64,000 nt of DNA. It comes from Pedobacter sp. W3I1 (GTDB lineage: Bacteria > Bacteroidota > Bacteroidia > Sphingobacteriales > Sphingobacteriaceae). The stretch lies in the NCBI RefSeq assembly GCF_030816015.1, contig NZ_JAUSXN010000001.1, forward strand, positions 620,001-684,000. Direction: 5' to 3'. The notes under the pieces were generated by a model. That model saw only the letters and a program-made list of their open reading frames with translations, was not told where the DNA came from and did no database searches. Numbering within the stretch: position 1 is the first letter of the stretch; the number at the start of each line of letters is the position of its first letter. Shown here piece by piece: positions 50,473 to 59,761 of this stretch. A program made the position numbers and the translations under genes.

Positions 50473-53088
50473 ATGAAGATATCAAACATACAAGTATTAA
50501 GAGGGCCAAACATATGGTCAATTAGCCGAAAAAAATTGATCCAAATGCGTTTAGATCTGGAAGATTTAGAGCAAAAACCAACTAACGTAATTGAGGGGTT
50601 TAGTGAGCGGATAGAGAAATTGTTGCCTAGCATGTTTACACACCGTTGTTCTAAAGGCGTAGAAGGAGGTTTTTTTACACGTGTGAAAGAAGGAACATGG
50701 ATGGGGCATGTAATTGAACATATTGCCTTAGAAATACAAACACTGGCTGGCATGGAAACCGGTTTTGGCAGAACACGCCAAACTAAAACTGAAGGCATTT
50801 ATAATGTAGTATTCAGTTATCTGGAGGAAAAGGTTGGTGTTTACGCTGCCGAAGCTGCTGTTAAAATTGCCGAAGCCCTGATTAATAACGAAGAGTACGA
50901 TTTGGAGCACGATATCCGAAGGATGAAGGAAATACGCGAGCTAGAAGCATTAGGCCCAAGTACAGGCTCTATTGTAGAAGAGGCCGTAAGCAGAAGCATT
51001 CCCTGGATCAGGCTGAATAAAAGTTCGTTGGTACAGTTAGGATATGGTAAGAACCAGGTCCGCTTTAGGGCAACCATGACCGAAAAAACCAGTAGTATCG
51101 CTGTAGATATTGCGAGCAACAAGGAAGAGACGAAACGTTTGCTTACCGAAGCCGCCATTCCGGTAGCCTCAGGGGTAACCATTTCAAACCCTGATGATCT
51201 GGAAGCGTCTGTTAAAAAAGTTGGATTTCCGCTGGTTTTTAAACCACTCGATGGTAACCATGGTAAAGGTGCAACCATTAATGTGAAAACGATGGAAGAT
51301 GCTTTGGCAGCTTTTGAATATGCCAAAACCTATTCGAGAAAGGTAATTATTGAGAAATTTATTACAGGATTCGATTTTCGGGTGCTGGTAATTGATCATA
51401 AAGTTATTGCTGCGGCACAACGCGATCCTGCACACGTTAAGGGCAATGGAATTCATACCATTCAAGAGTTAATTGATAAGGAAAATGAAGATCCACGCCG
51501 CGGTTATGGCCACGAGAATGTGTTAACAGAAATTGCTGTTGACCGGGATACTTTGGATCTGCTGGCCAAAAAGGAATATACCTTAGAAACCATCCCGGAA
51601 AAGGGAGAAGTGGTTTACTTAAAATCTACAGCGAATTTAAGTACAGGAGGAACATCGATTGATGTAACAGACATTGTTCACCCACAGAATATTTTTATCT
51701 GTGAAAGGATTTCGAGGGTAATCGGATTGGATATCTGCGGTATCGACATCATGGCACAGAACCTTACCCAGCCGTTAACCGAAAATGGAGGTGTGGTTTT
51801 AGAGGTAAATGCAGCGCCGGGATTCAGGATGCACCTGGCACCAAGTGAAGGTTTGCCTAGAAACGTAGCCGCATCGGTTATCGATATGCTTTATCCTCAA
51901 GGAAAGCTATCGCAAATCCCAATTATTGCGGTAACCGGAACAAATGGGAAAACCACTACAACGCGTTTAATTGCGCACATTATCCGTAGCAATGGTAAAC
52001 GTGTAGGTTTTACCACCAGTGATGGGGTGTATGTACACAACACCATGTTGATGAAGGGCGATACCACGGGTCCGGTAAGTGCCGAGTTCATTTTAAAAGA
52101 CCCGACAGTAGAGTTTGCCGTACTGGAAACTGCCCGTGGCGGAATTTTAAGAGCAGGGCTGGGATTTAATGCCTGCGATATTGGCGTAGTCACCAATATT
52201 CAGGAAGATCACCTGGGTATTTCTGATATCCACAATCTTGACGATTTAACCCGGGTTAAAGCAGTTGTAATTGGGGCCGTGCGCCGTAAAGGTTGGGCAG
52301 TATTGAATGCCGACAATGGTTATTGTGTTCGCATTGGCAAAGATGCCCGCTGTAATGTTGCTTATTTTAGCATGGATGAAAATAATCCTGTGATTAAAGA
52401 GCATTGCAGAAAAGGTGGAATTGCAGCCATTTATGAAAACGGATACATTACCATTAAAACAGGCGACTGGAAATTAAGGGTAGATAAAGCCACCCATATT
52501 CCCTTAACCTTTGGTGGTTCTGTAAACTTTATGATCCAGAATGTACTTGCAGCAACGTTAGCAACCTATTTATGGGGCTATAAACCTGAAGATATCCGTT
52601 TATCGCTGGAAACATTTATTCCTTCTGCAGCGCATACCCCAGGAAGGATGAATATTTTCAGGTTCAAAGATTTTAAAGTACTGGTCGATTTTGCGCATAA
52701 TCCTGATGGATTTAATGGCATAAAAGGTTTTTTACAAGGGGTGGAAGCTACCGAACATGTGGGTATTATTTCGGCAACCGGAGATAGAAGAGATGAGGAT
52801 ATTATTGAAACTGCCCGTATTTCTGCTCAGATGTTTGATAAAATTTATATTTGTCAGGAGAAATACCTTCGAGGCAGACAGCAACAAGAATTGGTTGATC
52901 TGCTGGTAAAAGGCGTTAAGGAAGTTGATCCGAATAAGGAGATCATCATTAACAATAAAAGCACTGAGTGTTTGCAGATCGCTATTGAAACCGCTAAAAA
53001 GGGTTCTTATCTAACGATTTTAAGTAACACAATCGACAATACAATCCAACGCGTTACCGAACATTTAGATCGGGAATTAGAGTCGTAA
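50473..53088 (+). CDS. cphA: Cyanophycin synthetase, CphA1 type
   Basis: 871 residues, full length. The N domain (about 1-160) starts ISNIQVLRGPNIWSISRKKL and has GFFTRVKEGTWMGHVIEHIALE. The ATP-grasp domain (about 165-480) contains FKPLDGNHGKGATINV and adds Asp to the backbone. The Mur-ligase-like domain (about 485-871) has the P-loop GTNGKTTTTRLI near 488-499 and adds Arg to the Asp side chain. The product is multi-L-arginyl-poly-L-aspartate, an insoluble nitrogen, carbon and energy store. It is divergent from the cphB-iaaA genes and followed by a bidirectional terminator. Confidence 0.96.
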   Translation: MKISNIQVLRGPNIWSISRKKLIQMRLDLEDLEQKPTNVIEGFSERIEKLLPSMFTHRCSKGVEGGFFTRVKEGTWMGHVIEHIALEIQTLAGMETGFGRTRQTKTEGIYNVVFSYLEEKVGVYAAEAAVKIAEALINNEEYDLEHDIRRMKEIRELEALGPSTGSIVEEAVSRSIPWIRLNKSSLVQLGYGKNQVRFRATMTEKTSSIAVDIASNKEETKRLLTEAAIPVASGVTISNPDDLEASVKKVGFPLVFKPLDGNHGKGATINVKTMEDALAAFEYAKTYSRKVIIEKFITGFDFRVLVIDHKVIAAAQRDPAHVKGNGIHTIQELIDKENEDPRRGYGHENVLTEIAVDRDTLDLLAKKEYTLETIPEKGEVVYLKSTANLSTGGTSIDVTDIVHPQNIFICERISRVIGLDICGIDIMAQNLTQPLTENGGVVLEVNAAPGFRMHLAPSEGLPRNVAASVIDMLYPQGKLSQIPIIAVTGTNGKTTTTRLIAHIIRSNGKRVGFTTSDGVYVHNTMLMKGDTTGPVSAEFILKDPTVEFAVLETARGGILRAGLGFNACDIGVVTNIQEDHLGISDIHNLDDLTRVKAVVIGAVRRKGWAVLNADNGYCVRIGKDARCNVAYFSMDENNPVIKEHCRKGGIAAIYENGYITIKTGDWKLRVDKATHIPLTFGGSVNFMIQNVLAATLATYLWGYKPEDIRLSLETFIPSAAHTPGRMNIFRFKDFKVLVDFAHNPDGFNGIKGFLQGVEATEHVGIISATGDRRDEDIIETARISAQMFDKIYICQEKYLRGRQQQELVDLLVKGVKEVDPNKEIIINNKSTECLQIAIETAKKGSYLTILSNTIDNTIQRVTEHLDRELES

Positions 53089-53113
53089 GTAACTAATGTA
53101 TTCTGCCACTGAT

Positions 53114-53221
53114 CGTCATTTCGAGCGGAATGCAATGAAGCCGAGAACCACGTAGTGCTCAGCGAAGCTAAATCTATCTAGATAGATCTCTCCGTTCCGC
53201 GTTGCTCCAGTCGAGATGACG
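53114..53221. repeat. CGTCATTTCGA palindromic repeat, copy 1
   Basis: The ends CGTCATTTCGAGCGGAA and the complementary TCGAGATGACG close a long imperfect inverted repeat with an inner palindrome CTATCTAGATAG. A relative is at 54848-54943. Confidence 0.75.
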
Positions 53222-53231
53222 AAATACTATA

Positions 53232-53270
53232 AAAAAACCTCCTTCGATTTATTATCGAAGGAGGTTTTTT
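53232..53270. terminator. Bidirectional terminator between cphA and the PA2169-family gene
   Basis: Perfect 17-bp stem (AAAAAACCTCCTTCGAT and complement) with a 5-nt loop and T-runs both ways. Confidence 0.92.
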
Positions 53271-53285
53271 CATTTTTAAAGTTTA

Positions 53286-53741
53286 CTATGCCTCAACATC
53301 ACGTAATCTTTTAATCTCATCATGCGATTCTCTTAAAGATGCCTTTTGTTCTGAAATTAAATCCCTGATATTTGAAGGGATATCTTCTTCCTCTAATGCC
53401 ATTTTATATGCATTTTGTGCAGCATCCTCTCCAAACTCACAATTATTTAAAACAGTTTTACGGTCGTGGCCAGTAAATAGTGCTTTAACATCCATCCAGG
53501 CCCGGTAAATTTTACCCGAATTGGTGGTTCCTGTTTCAATATCTTCACCCAAAGCCGATATTTCGGTTGCCAAAGCCATTTTATATTTTTGACTTTCGCC
53601 TATCATATTTAAAAATAGAGTCTTTAAATCGGCATCGCCCTCTTTTAATTCCTGACGAGCTTTTTCATAACCTTCAATACGATCGTTATTAATTTGAACC
53701 AGATCGTTTAATACCTCTACTGTTGCTGTTGTCGTTTTCAT
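53286..53741 (-). CDS. PA2169-family four-helix-bundle protein (DUF2383)
   Basis: 151 residues, cytoplasmic. A ferritin-like four-helix pattern: VEVLNDLVQINNDRIEGYEKAR, LFLNMIGESQKYKMALATEIS, the middle segment GTTNSGKIYRAWMDVKALFTGHD and ALEEEDIPSNIRDLISEQKASLRESHDEIKRLRD. The family is associated with stress conditions and its function is unknown. It is alone between two terminators or repeats. Confidence 0.85.
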   Translation of the reverse strand: MKTTTATVEVLNDLVQINNDRIEGYEKARQELKEGDADLKTLFLNMIGESQKYKMALATEISALGEDIETGTTNSGKIYRAWMDVKALFTGHDRKTVLNNCEFGEDAAQNAYKMALEEEDIPSNIRDLISEQKASLRESHDEIKRLRDVEA

Positions 53742-53882
53742 GTTTTTATTTTTTTATAGTTTCGATGTATAAAAGCAACATGACCAATTAAAAAAAGGTT
53801 TGTCATTTTTTTTAATTGTCTACAACAGGTAGCTATATCAGCTATTTTTTATCAGCAGACTGTGTGAATGGTGGTTGGTTAA

Positions 53883-54800
53883 TTATTTCTTCGAAAAGTA
53901 TTGTGCCAGCTTTTCTTTTACAAAACGCCTAACTCGTGTTACCATATTACCTTTCCGTTTAATCAAAAAGCTTTTGATGGCTTTATAAGCAATGGGGTCT
54001 TCACCTATTACAGTTGGAAATTCGACAATTGGTTTAGGGTTGATAATGACGTTATAAATATCGTTTATCCCTGAATGCACACCTGTGCCATCATGGCCAA
54101 TATTGTTAACCAATGATTGCGATGGATTAAGGGTGATTCCTCCTTTTAAAAAGATGGAAGCATACCATCTAATGGCCCAGCTATTGTTTTTCCCTTTCTT
54201 AAACTCTTGCATCTGTTTCCAGAAATTCATTTTATTATCAATGGAAAATGCAGTTCTTTTCTTTTTGTCAAACTGTTTTAAAAGGATATCAATATCCGGT
54301 TCAAAGTTTTTCCATGCCCTTCCCCATGTGGCCCAACCCCAACTTGTGGCTGCCCTGTAGAAAAAAGATTGCGGAAGTTTATCTGGTTTTAAGGGGTACA
54401 TATAGGCGCCGATATGCATTACTTTTTCCTCCTCGCGGTAATGGTTTAAAGCATTGTTGAAATAGGCTAAAGTATGTGGAGAAGTAATCAGGTCATCTTC
54501 AAAAACAATTACCTGATCGTATTCTGTTATTAATTGGGTTACCCCTGCAATTACCGAATTGGCTAAGCCTGCATTTGCCTTACTTTCAATTACCTTAACC
54601 GATTTAAAACCATCTGCTTTTTTGATGATTTTTCTTACCGCAGCAACTTTTTCTTCATCCTGAACTGTTTTGGCGCCATCTGAAAAGATATACAAATGGC
54701 TTTGTGCAGCCAGTCCATTTTGTTGCAGAAATTGTAGCGTCCGCTCGGTATGTTGCGGACGGTTATATACGAAAAGTGCTATTGGGGCAAGGTTTTGCAT
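53883..54800 (-). CDS. Glycosyltransferase, GT-A fold
   Basis: 305 residues without TM helices. It begins PIALFVYNRPQHTERTLQFL and has the metal/nucleotide motif VFEDDLITSP (DxD-like EDD near residue 101), then FFYRAATSWGWATWGRAWKNFE and NSWAIRWYASIFLKGG. This class resembles GNT-I/GT2-like transferases common in Bacteroidota polysaccharide loci. Donor and acceptor are unknown. It is the last gene of the minus-strand surface-glycan group, 168 nt after the methyltransferase, with a palindromic repeat between. Confidence 0.82.
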   Translation of the reverse strand: MQNLAPIALFVYNRPQHTERTLQFLQQNGLAAQSHLYIFSDGAKTVQDEEKVAAVRKIIKKADGFKSVKVIESKANAGLANSVIAGVTQLITEYDQVIVFEDDLITSPHTLAYFNNALNHYREEEKVMHIGAYMYPLKPDKLPQSFFYRAATSWGWATWGRAWKNFEPDIDILLKQFDKKKRTAFSIDNKMNFWKQMQEFKKGKNNSWAIRWYASIFLKGGITLNPSQSLVNNIGHDGTGVHSGINDIYNVIINPKPIVEFPTVIGEDPIAYKAIKSFLIKRKGNMVTRVRRFVKEKLAQYFSKK

Positions 54801-54847
54801 TTTGTTTTTTTATCAATTAAGCCTATCAATAAACTGTTCAGTTCCTC

Positions 54848-54943
54848 CGTCATTTCGACTGGAGCAAAGCGGAATGGAGAAATCTATAAATAAAATTAAG
54901 CGTTAAGATTTCTCGGCTCCGTTGCACTCCGCTCGAAATGACG
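54848..54943. repeat. CGTCATTTCGA palindromic repeat, copy 2
   Basis: The outer arms are CGTCATTTCGACTGGAGCAA and the complement of TTGCACTCCGCTCGAAATGACG shortened here; inner arms are AGAAATCT / AGATTTCT. It lies between the glycosyltransferase and methyltransferase genes. Confidence 0.8.
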
Positions 54944-54968
54944 ACTCTCTAAATTACCGATTAATTCC

Positions 54969-55730
54969 CTAAAATATCTGCAGGTTATGGTCAGACTTTT
55001 TAGTTAATACGGTATAGGCATTGGCAAACTGTTCTTGCTTTTTCTTTCCAAACCATTTACCTAAAGTTTTCTTGATCCGGTATTCCAGCTCTATTTTTAA
55101 GTTTTTAGCAAATGTTTTTGGTGCTTTTTTATTGATAAACTCATTAAATTTTACTGTTTCTGGTGCAGTCATCGAAACTTTATCTTCTAGAATTTCTAAA
55201 CCCTCACTCTGCAACAAAAACCTTAAAGAAGTTGGCGTATACATGTTAATGTGTCCATAATCTAAAAAATGTTTCATTCTTTGGTCTACACCAAAGCGAT
55301 AATCTTTAGGTACTTCTACTACAATGTATTTTGCTACTCTTTTCAATTCGCGGATTAGGATCCGTTCATGTTCTACATGCTCTAAAACGTGCGCAAGAAT
55401 AATCAGATCAAATGCATCATCTTCATAAGGGATTTTATATCCATCAAAAGTTTGTGCTTCTTTTAAACTGGCGAGGTTACGGTCTTTTATAATGTCGACA
55501 CCACTTTGTGCAATTTCCAAAGCATACAATTCTGGTGCGAAATGCCATTCATTTAAAAAATGCAGAATACTACCATCTCCGGCACCAACCTCAAGCACTT
55601 TTTTAGGCTTTAAGCCTTTGCAAACATCAACAATGTTTTGCGCTTTATATTTTGCACCGAGCATTCTCCATGCTACATCGCTATTGGTATAAAAATTATC
55701 GTAGGCCGTTTTTACTTCTTCGCTTAACAT
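54969..55730 (-). CDS. Class I SAM-dependent methyltransferase
   Basis: 253 residues. SAM loop KKVLEVGAGDGSILHFL near residue 40-55, acidic strand end ELYALEIAQSGV, then DAFDLIILAHVLEHVEHERILIREL and IVVEVPKD, all in the usual class I order. Its position between a second methyltransferase and a glycosyltransferase suggests action on a glycan or its precursor. It starts 13 nt after the preceding gene ends. Confidence 0.82.
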   Translation of the reverse strand: MLSEEVKTAYDNFYTNSDVAWRMLGAKYKAQNIVDVCKGLKPKKVLEVGAGDGSILHFLNEWHFAPELYALEIAQSGVDIIKDRNLASLKEAQTFDGYKIPYEDDAFDLIILAHVLEHVEHERILIRELKRVAKYIVVEVPKDYRFGVDQRMKHFLDYGHINMYTPTSLRFLLQSEGLEILEDKVSMTAPETVKFNEFINKKAPKTFAKNLKIELEYRIKKTLGKWFGKKKQEQFANAYTVLTKKSDHNLQIF

Positions 55731-55743
55731 GGTGCTTACTGAT

Positions 55744-56391
55744 TTAAATACCTAAACAATTATCCTGCTTATAAAAAACTGAGGTTGCTTTTTCGTAAAA
55801 AAGGCCTGGCGAAATCCCACTGAAGCTGATTTCTTTAAACCCCTGGGCCTTTAAAAGCACACGGGCAGGATTATAGGCTTCGCGTTCACTATCATCTAAA
55901 ACCAATACACCATTTGAGGATAACGCAGCAACGCTATACTTGCAACAGTTTACACGATCGCGCCCATCAACAATAATAATGTCGAACTTTTTATCGATCA
56001 AAGTTGCTTTTTTAGCGTATTCTCCATCTTTTTCCAATTGGCAGAATATCATCTCGGCATTGGCTGGGCTTGTATTTTTTACTTTATCAAACCAGCCTTT
56101 GTCGTGCTCCACAGAAGTTACCGAGCCAGCTCTTTCAGCATAAAAAATAGTAGAACTACCAGAGCCATATTCAAAAACATGCTGTGTTTTGTTTATCCGC
56201 TCCTTAATAAAATCGATAAACGAATAGGTTACCCAAGGCAGTGCTTTTCCTTTGCCATCTACGGCTTGTTTCTTATCAAAAGCAGTAAACCAGCCAATGC
56301 TGTTCAGGTAGCCTTTATGTCCGTATGATAATAATGCCTTAAGCCTATTTGGCTTTGCAATTAATGTAGTTAATGCTTTAAGAGTACTCAA
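55744..56391 (-). CDS. SAM-dependent methyltransferase-like protein
   Basis: 215 residues. HVFEYGSGSSTIFYAERAGSVTSVEHD gives a SAM-binding loop and acidic residue, and KKFDIIIVDGRDRVNCCKYSVAAL then GVLVLDDSERE the following strands. It resembles methyltransferases found in O-antigen/exopolysaccharide loci. The acceptor is unknown. Its ATG overlaps the flippase stop by 4 nt, so translation is coupled. Confidence 0.75.
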   Translation of the reverse strand: MSTLKALTTLIAKPNRLKALLSYGHKGYLNSIGWFTAFDKKQAVDGKGKALPWVTYSFIDFIKERINKTQHVFEYGSGSSTIFYAERAGSVTSVEHDKGWFDKVKNTSPANAEMIFCQLEKDGEYAKKATLIDKKFDIIIVDGRDRVNCCKYSVAALSSNGVLVLDDSEREAYNPARVLLKAQGFKEISFSGISPGLFYEKATSVFYKQDNCLGI

Positions 56392-57707
56392 CGTTTAAAT
56401 ATTTTTTGAAATGCGGTGACCAAAAATAATGATTTTAACATCATTATACCTTGTTGCCTGGTTTTGGGGATTAATAAAAGATAAAATGTTGATACACAAC
56501 AAGCTATAAGGGTCGCAACTGATGCTCCTACACCGCCATATTTTGGAATTAACCAAAGATTAAGTAGAATATTGACTATAGCACCTGCGGCTGTTCTGTA
56601 AAATGAGATTTTGGTAAAGCCCTCGGCAACTAAATACTGGGAACTTGCAGTACCTAGAAATACAAAAATCCCTGACCAGATATGAATGGCCAGCATAGGC
56701 CCGGCGCCATCATATTTACCTCTGTAAATAAGGTGAATAATATCTGCAGCAAAAAAGCTGATAAATAAGGCAACAGGTAAACTTATAAAAATTAGTAGAT
56801 CGTAAAGGTTTTTAAGCCGCTTTTGGTAACGGTTTAGATCTGTTTTCCGGGCATTCAATAAAGCAGGGAATACAGAGGTAACAATTGCTACCGGAATGAA
56901 ATACCAGGCCTCGCTGAGATTTTGTGCAGAACTGTAAATCCCGATGGCTTTACTGCCAACACTTTTAAGCATCACCACGTCTATCTTCATATAAATGGAA
57001 ACCATTACTGCCGAAAGGATAAGTGGAGATGATTTTCTTAATAATGATTTCGCTCGTTGTTTGTCGAAACGCCAGTTAAAAATACTAAAGCCCCGTTTCT
57101 GATAAACGATTATCAGGCCTATCGCCAAGATTAATCCTTCTAAAACATATGCAAATACAATATAAATCAAGGGAAGCGACAGCACAATAATGGCTACCTT
57201 AATTATTGAAACTGTAACCAGGCAGACGTTCTGAACCTGTACAACATATTTAGATTGTACCTGAGACTGAAAATACGCATCTATAACATTAAATGATTTA
57301 AAAAAAGATGCGAAAGCAAGTAGGCCAACAAGTAAAGTTAAAGGAGTGCCGGGGTTTGATGATAAATTGTGGCTGATTAAATAAATACCAATAGCAACTG
57401 GAATAAGCAAACCGTTTGTAGCTATTCTGAGCCATAATGAAGTGCCAAGGATTTCATCGCGCTTATCGGGTTCCTGAATAATTTCCCGGATAATGAAAGT
57501 ATCAAGCCCCAAGGCACCTACTGCTGCAAGTATAGCCACCAAAGACAATCCGAAACTTAAATCTCCAAATAAAATAGGCCCCAGGTAGCTTGTAATTAAT
57601 ACATTTACAATAAGGCTGAGCCCCTTGCCAAATATCACCCACCCTGTATTTTTTAAATACTTGTTAAATGCTTCTTCGTCAAAACCTTTTATGGTGGGTA
57701 ATTTCAT
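56388..57707 (-). CDS. Oligosaccharide flippase (Wzx-like, MOP superfamily)
   Basis: 439 residues with about twelve to fourteen TM helices. It starts with YLKNTGWVIFGKGLSLIVNVLITSYLGP, the usual first helix of polysaccharide biosynthesis/flippase proteins. Wzx proteins move lipid-linked sugar repeat units across the inner membrane. It is the first gene of the minus-strand group (flippase, two methyltransferases, glycosyltransferase). No polymerase or initiating transferase is in the window, so the locus is only a fragment or relies on genes elsewhere. Confidence 0.88.
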   Translation of the reverse strand: MKLPTIKGFDEEAFNKYLKNTGWVIFGKGLSLIVNVLITSYLGPILFGDLSFGLSLVAILAAVGALGLDTFIIREIIQEPDKRDEILGTSLWLRIATNGLLIPVAIGIYLISHNLSSNPGTPLTLLVGLLAFASFFKSFNVIDAYFQSQVQSKYVVQVQNVCLVTVSIIKVAIIVLSLPLIYIVFAYVLEGLILAIGLIIVYQKRGFSIFNWRFDKQRAKSLLRKSSPLILSAVMVSIYMKIDVVMLKSVGSKAIGIYSSAQNLSEAWYFIPVAIVTSVFPALLNARKTDLNRYQKRLKNLYDLLIFISLPVALFISFFAADIIHLIYRGKYDGAGPMLAIHIWSGIFVFLGTASSQYLVAEGFTKISFYRTAAGAIVNILLNLWLIPKYGGVGASVATLIACCVSTFYLLLIPKTRQQGIMMLKSLFLVTAFQKIFKR

Positions 57708-57785
57708 TAACGCAAAGATGTAAAAAAATGTGCGTTAAGTTAGGTGCTGGAAATTCAAAATATTAAGTACACTAAATATGTACTA

Positions 57786-58403
57786 TTATTTTCCTTCACT
57801 TTTTGTCTCCACTATTTTAGTTTCTGAAGTTTTAGTTTCAGGAGCTGGTACGGGAACCGTATTTACAGCTTGGGCAGGTTTGCTGTTTAAAGGTGCACCA
57901 ACAGCAATATCGCATCTATGATTGGGTTGACCGTGTGGTGGGTTCAAGCCCTTTCCTGTTTTTATGGCTACGGTTTGTTTTACTACAGGCTGTGTAGTTA
58001 CAACTTGTGTTGGTTTACTATCCAGCGGTGCGCCAATAGCAATGTCACATCTGTGGCCAGGCTCTCCGTGTTTAGGATTAAGTTTTTTACCTGATGTATT
58101 TACTACAACAGAAGGTGCTGGAACGGTTACTGGTTGTGGAGTAGCGCTTTTTTGTGGTTGAACGGCAGCTGTTTGGTGTAAGGGCGCACCAACAGCTAAT
58201 GCACAGGTATGTCCCGCCACACCATGTGGAGGGTTGAAAATAAGGTTAGTTTTAGCGCTTTGCGCTGCAGGCTGCACAGTATTGCTTTTTTGAAGTCCCT
58301 GTATTCCCGTAGGTGTTGGAATAACCGCTTGAGCAGTTTCTTTCTTTTCGCTGTTACAGGCGCAAAGTAGAGTTAATGCGAACAGATAAAAAACATGTTT
58401 CAT
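57786..58403 (-). CDS. Lipoprotein with three HG-HRCDIAxGAPL repeats
   Basis: 205 residues. The signal ends LLCAC with Cys16 as probable lipidation site. Three copies of NPxHGxPxHRCDIAxGAPL lie near residues 57-76, 107-126 and 150-169, separated by Pro/Thr/Val-rich linkers of similar sequence (KPTQVV, KPAQAV). Each copy has two His and one Cys in fixed positions (HG, HxC), suggesting metal or redox binding; the first copy is the most divergent (GHTCALAVGAPL). I do not know a function for this motif. Confidence 0.75.
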   Translation of the reverse strand: MKHVFYLFALTLLCACNSEKKETAQAVIPTPTGIQGLQKSNTVQPAAQSAKTNLIFNPPHGVAGHTCALAVGAPLHQTAAVQPQKSATPQPVTVPAPSVVVNTSGKKLNPKHGEPGHRCDIAIGAPLDSKPTQVVTTQPVVKQTVAIKTGKGLNPPHGQPNHRCDIAVGAPLNSKPAQAVNTVPVPAPETKTSETKIVETKSEGK

Positions 58404-58447
58404 GGCGCTGAATTTATTTACCCAAATATGGCGAAATTAATTTACGT

Positions 58448-58960
58448 CTAAAAACTCTTTTCTATCCTTTCTAACTGCTTGAGATGATGTTTTAAATGAA
58501 TTTCGATAAATCTTAGCCATTGTTTGGCATTTAAGTATCCTAGTCGTGGGTGTTTTGTTTTGCAATCGGCTTTTGCGTTGGCAATTACAGGATAATTATC
58601 ATCAAGACCTTTTTCAAACTCCAAAATAAAATCGAGGGCTTCTGTTTTACTGATTTTTTTTACACGCTCGGCCAGTCTTTTCGGAACTTTATACTTTTTT
58701 GCCGGCGGTAAAGTGCCTAAAGCTAAAATCAGTTTTACAATAAAATGGGTGGATTTGCTTTCGCCTTTACCATTTGCTGCATGTTCGAGTGCAATTAAAG
58801 AGAGCAGACTTGAATCGAAAATATGCGAATATACTTCGCTGTAACTCCATCCGGCAATGGGTGGCGTGGTTTGAAAAATATCTTCAGAATAGTGAGATAA
58901 TTTCAATTTATAGGCATCGACAATTTTATGGATCGATGCCTTTATTTTTGCAGCCGTCAT
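58448..58960 (-). CDS. DinB-family protein
   Basis: 170 residues, four-helix bundle. PPIAGWSYSEVYSHIFDSSLLSL supplies the first His region and KQWLRFIEIHLKHHLKQLERI the last, the usual DinB/DUF664 metal-binding layout. Bacteroidota members are of unknown function; some relatives are thiol-S-transferases. No signal peptide. Confidence 0.75.
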   Translation of the reverse strand: MTAAKIKASIHKIVDAYKLKLSHYSEDIFQTTPPIAGWSYSEVYSHIFDSSLLSLIALEHAANGKGESKSTHFIVKLILALGTLPPAKKYKVPKRLAERVKKISKTEALDFILEFEKGLDDNYPVIANAKADCKTKHPRLGYLNAKQWLRFIEIHLKHHLKQLERIEKSF

Positions 58961-58979
58961 GTAATAAAGATAAGCCGAA

Positions 58980-59684
58980 TTACTGGTTCTCCAAATATTT
59001 TAAGAAGTCGTCCTTATTAGATGGAAAAATAAAAATATCAGATAAGGTAAAGTAATTCTGCGGGTCGGCAATGGTTTTGTAAAGATTCCTCGCCACTTTT
59101 AGGCGTTCATCATCAAAGGCGAAAGATTTCAAAAGCACCCTGGCCTGAGCACTTAGCAATGAGGCATTTTTACTCACTACATTAATCATTCTTGTTCTGC
59201 CGTCATCAAAACTTTCTTTTTTGTACTGGCTTAAAAAAGTCTGAAAAGCTTCATCAGAGAGCAATCTGTAATTGAAATCAGGTTGTGGTTGGATTGGTGG
59301 AACAATACCGGTATTGTAATCTGCGGTATAGCCATCAAAATCATTAAGGGCATACTGCCTGTTGCGATAGATATTTAGCTGTTTTAAAGTGATTAATCTT
59401 TTATCTTCAAAACTTAATACAAGCCTTTGTTGCGGAATAACCCTGATTCGCTGTTTTAGCACTACTGTATTGCCCAGAATAATAGATAACATAGGTGCAG
59501 AATTGTATACATCGTAAAAACGGAACCTACCGTTGGCTGATCCAACCAGTTCTTCATCTAAATATGCGTTATATTTGCCCGGATTAACGATTTGCAGAAA
59601 TACTTCTGCCGAACTGCGGTTGTTTTGAGCGAAAGTTAGGGTAGCAAAAAGTATTGCCAATCCTAAAAAGATGGTTTTCTTCAT
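58980..59684 (-). CDS. Secreted DUF4476 protein
   Basis: 234 residues with a signal peptide ending LTFAQ. The N-terminal part (SSAEVFLQIVNPGKYNAYLDEELV) is a beta domain typical of the group. The C-terminal DUF4476 domain (about 140-234) has LLSDEAFQTFLSQYKKESFDDGRTRMINVVSKN and TLSDIFIFPSNKDDFLKYL. Function unknown; restricted mainly to Bacteroidota. It ends 19 nt before the DinB-type gene start. Confidence 0.85.
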   Translation of the reverse strand: MKKTIFLGLAILFATLTFAQNNRSSAEVFLQIVNPGKYNAYLDEELVGSANGRFRFYDVYNSAPMLSIILGNTVVLKQRIRVIPQQRLVLSFEDKRLITLKQLNIYRNRQYALNDFDGYTADYNTGIVPPIQPQPDFNYRLLSDEAFQTFLSQYKKESFDDGRTRMINVVSKNASLLSAQARVLLKSFAFDDERLKVARNLYKTIADPQNYFTLSDIFIFPSNKDDFLKYLENQ

Positions 59685-59761
59685 TTTAATTAAGGTTTCA
59701 TTTGTGTGTGTATTTAGTTATTGCCAAACAAATGCCAAAATCAAAGAAAAAAGACGTAACG

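Noticed and set aside
53883..57707. Complete capsule or O-antigen cluster
   Set aside because: Only flippase, two methyltransferases and one glycosyltransferase are present; polymerase, initiating transferase and chain-length genes are missing from the window.
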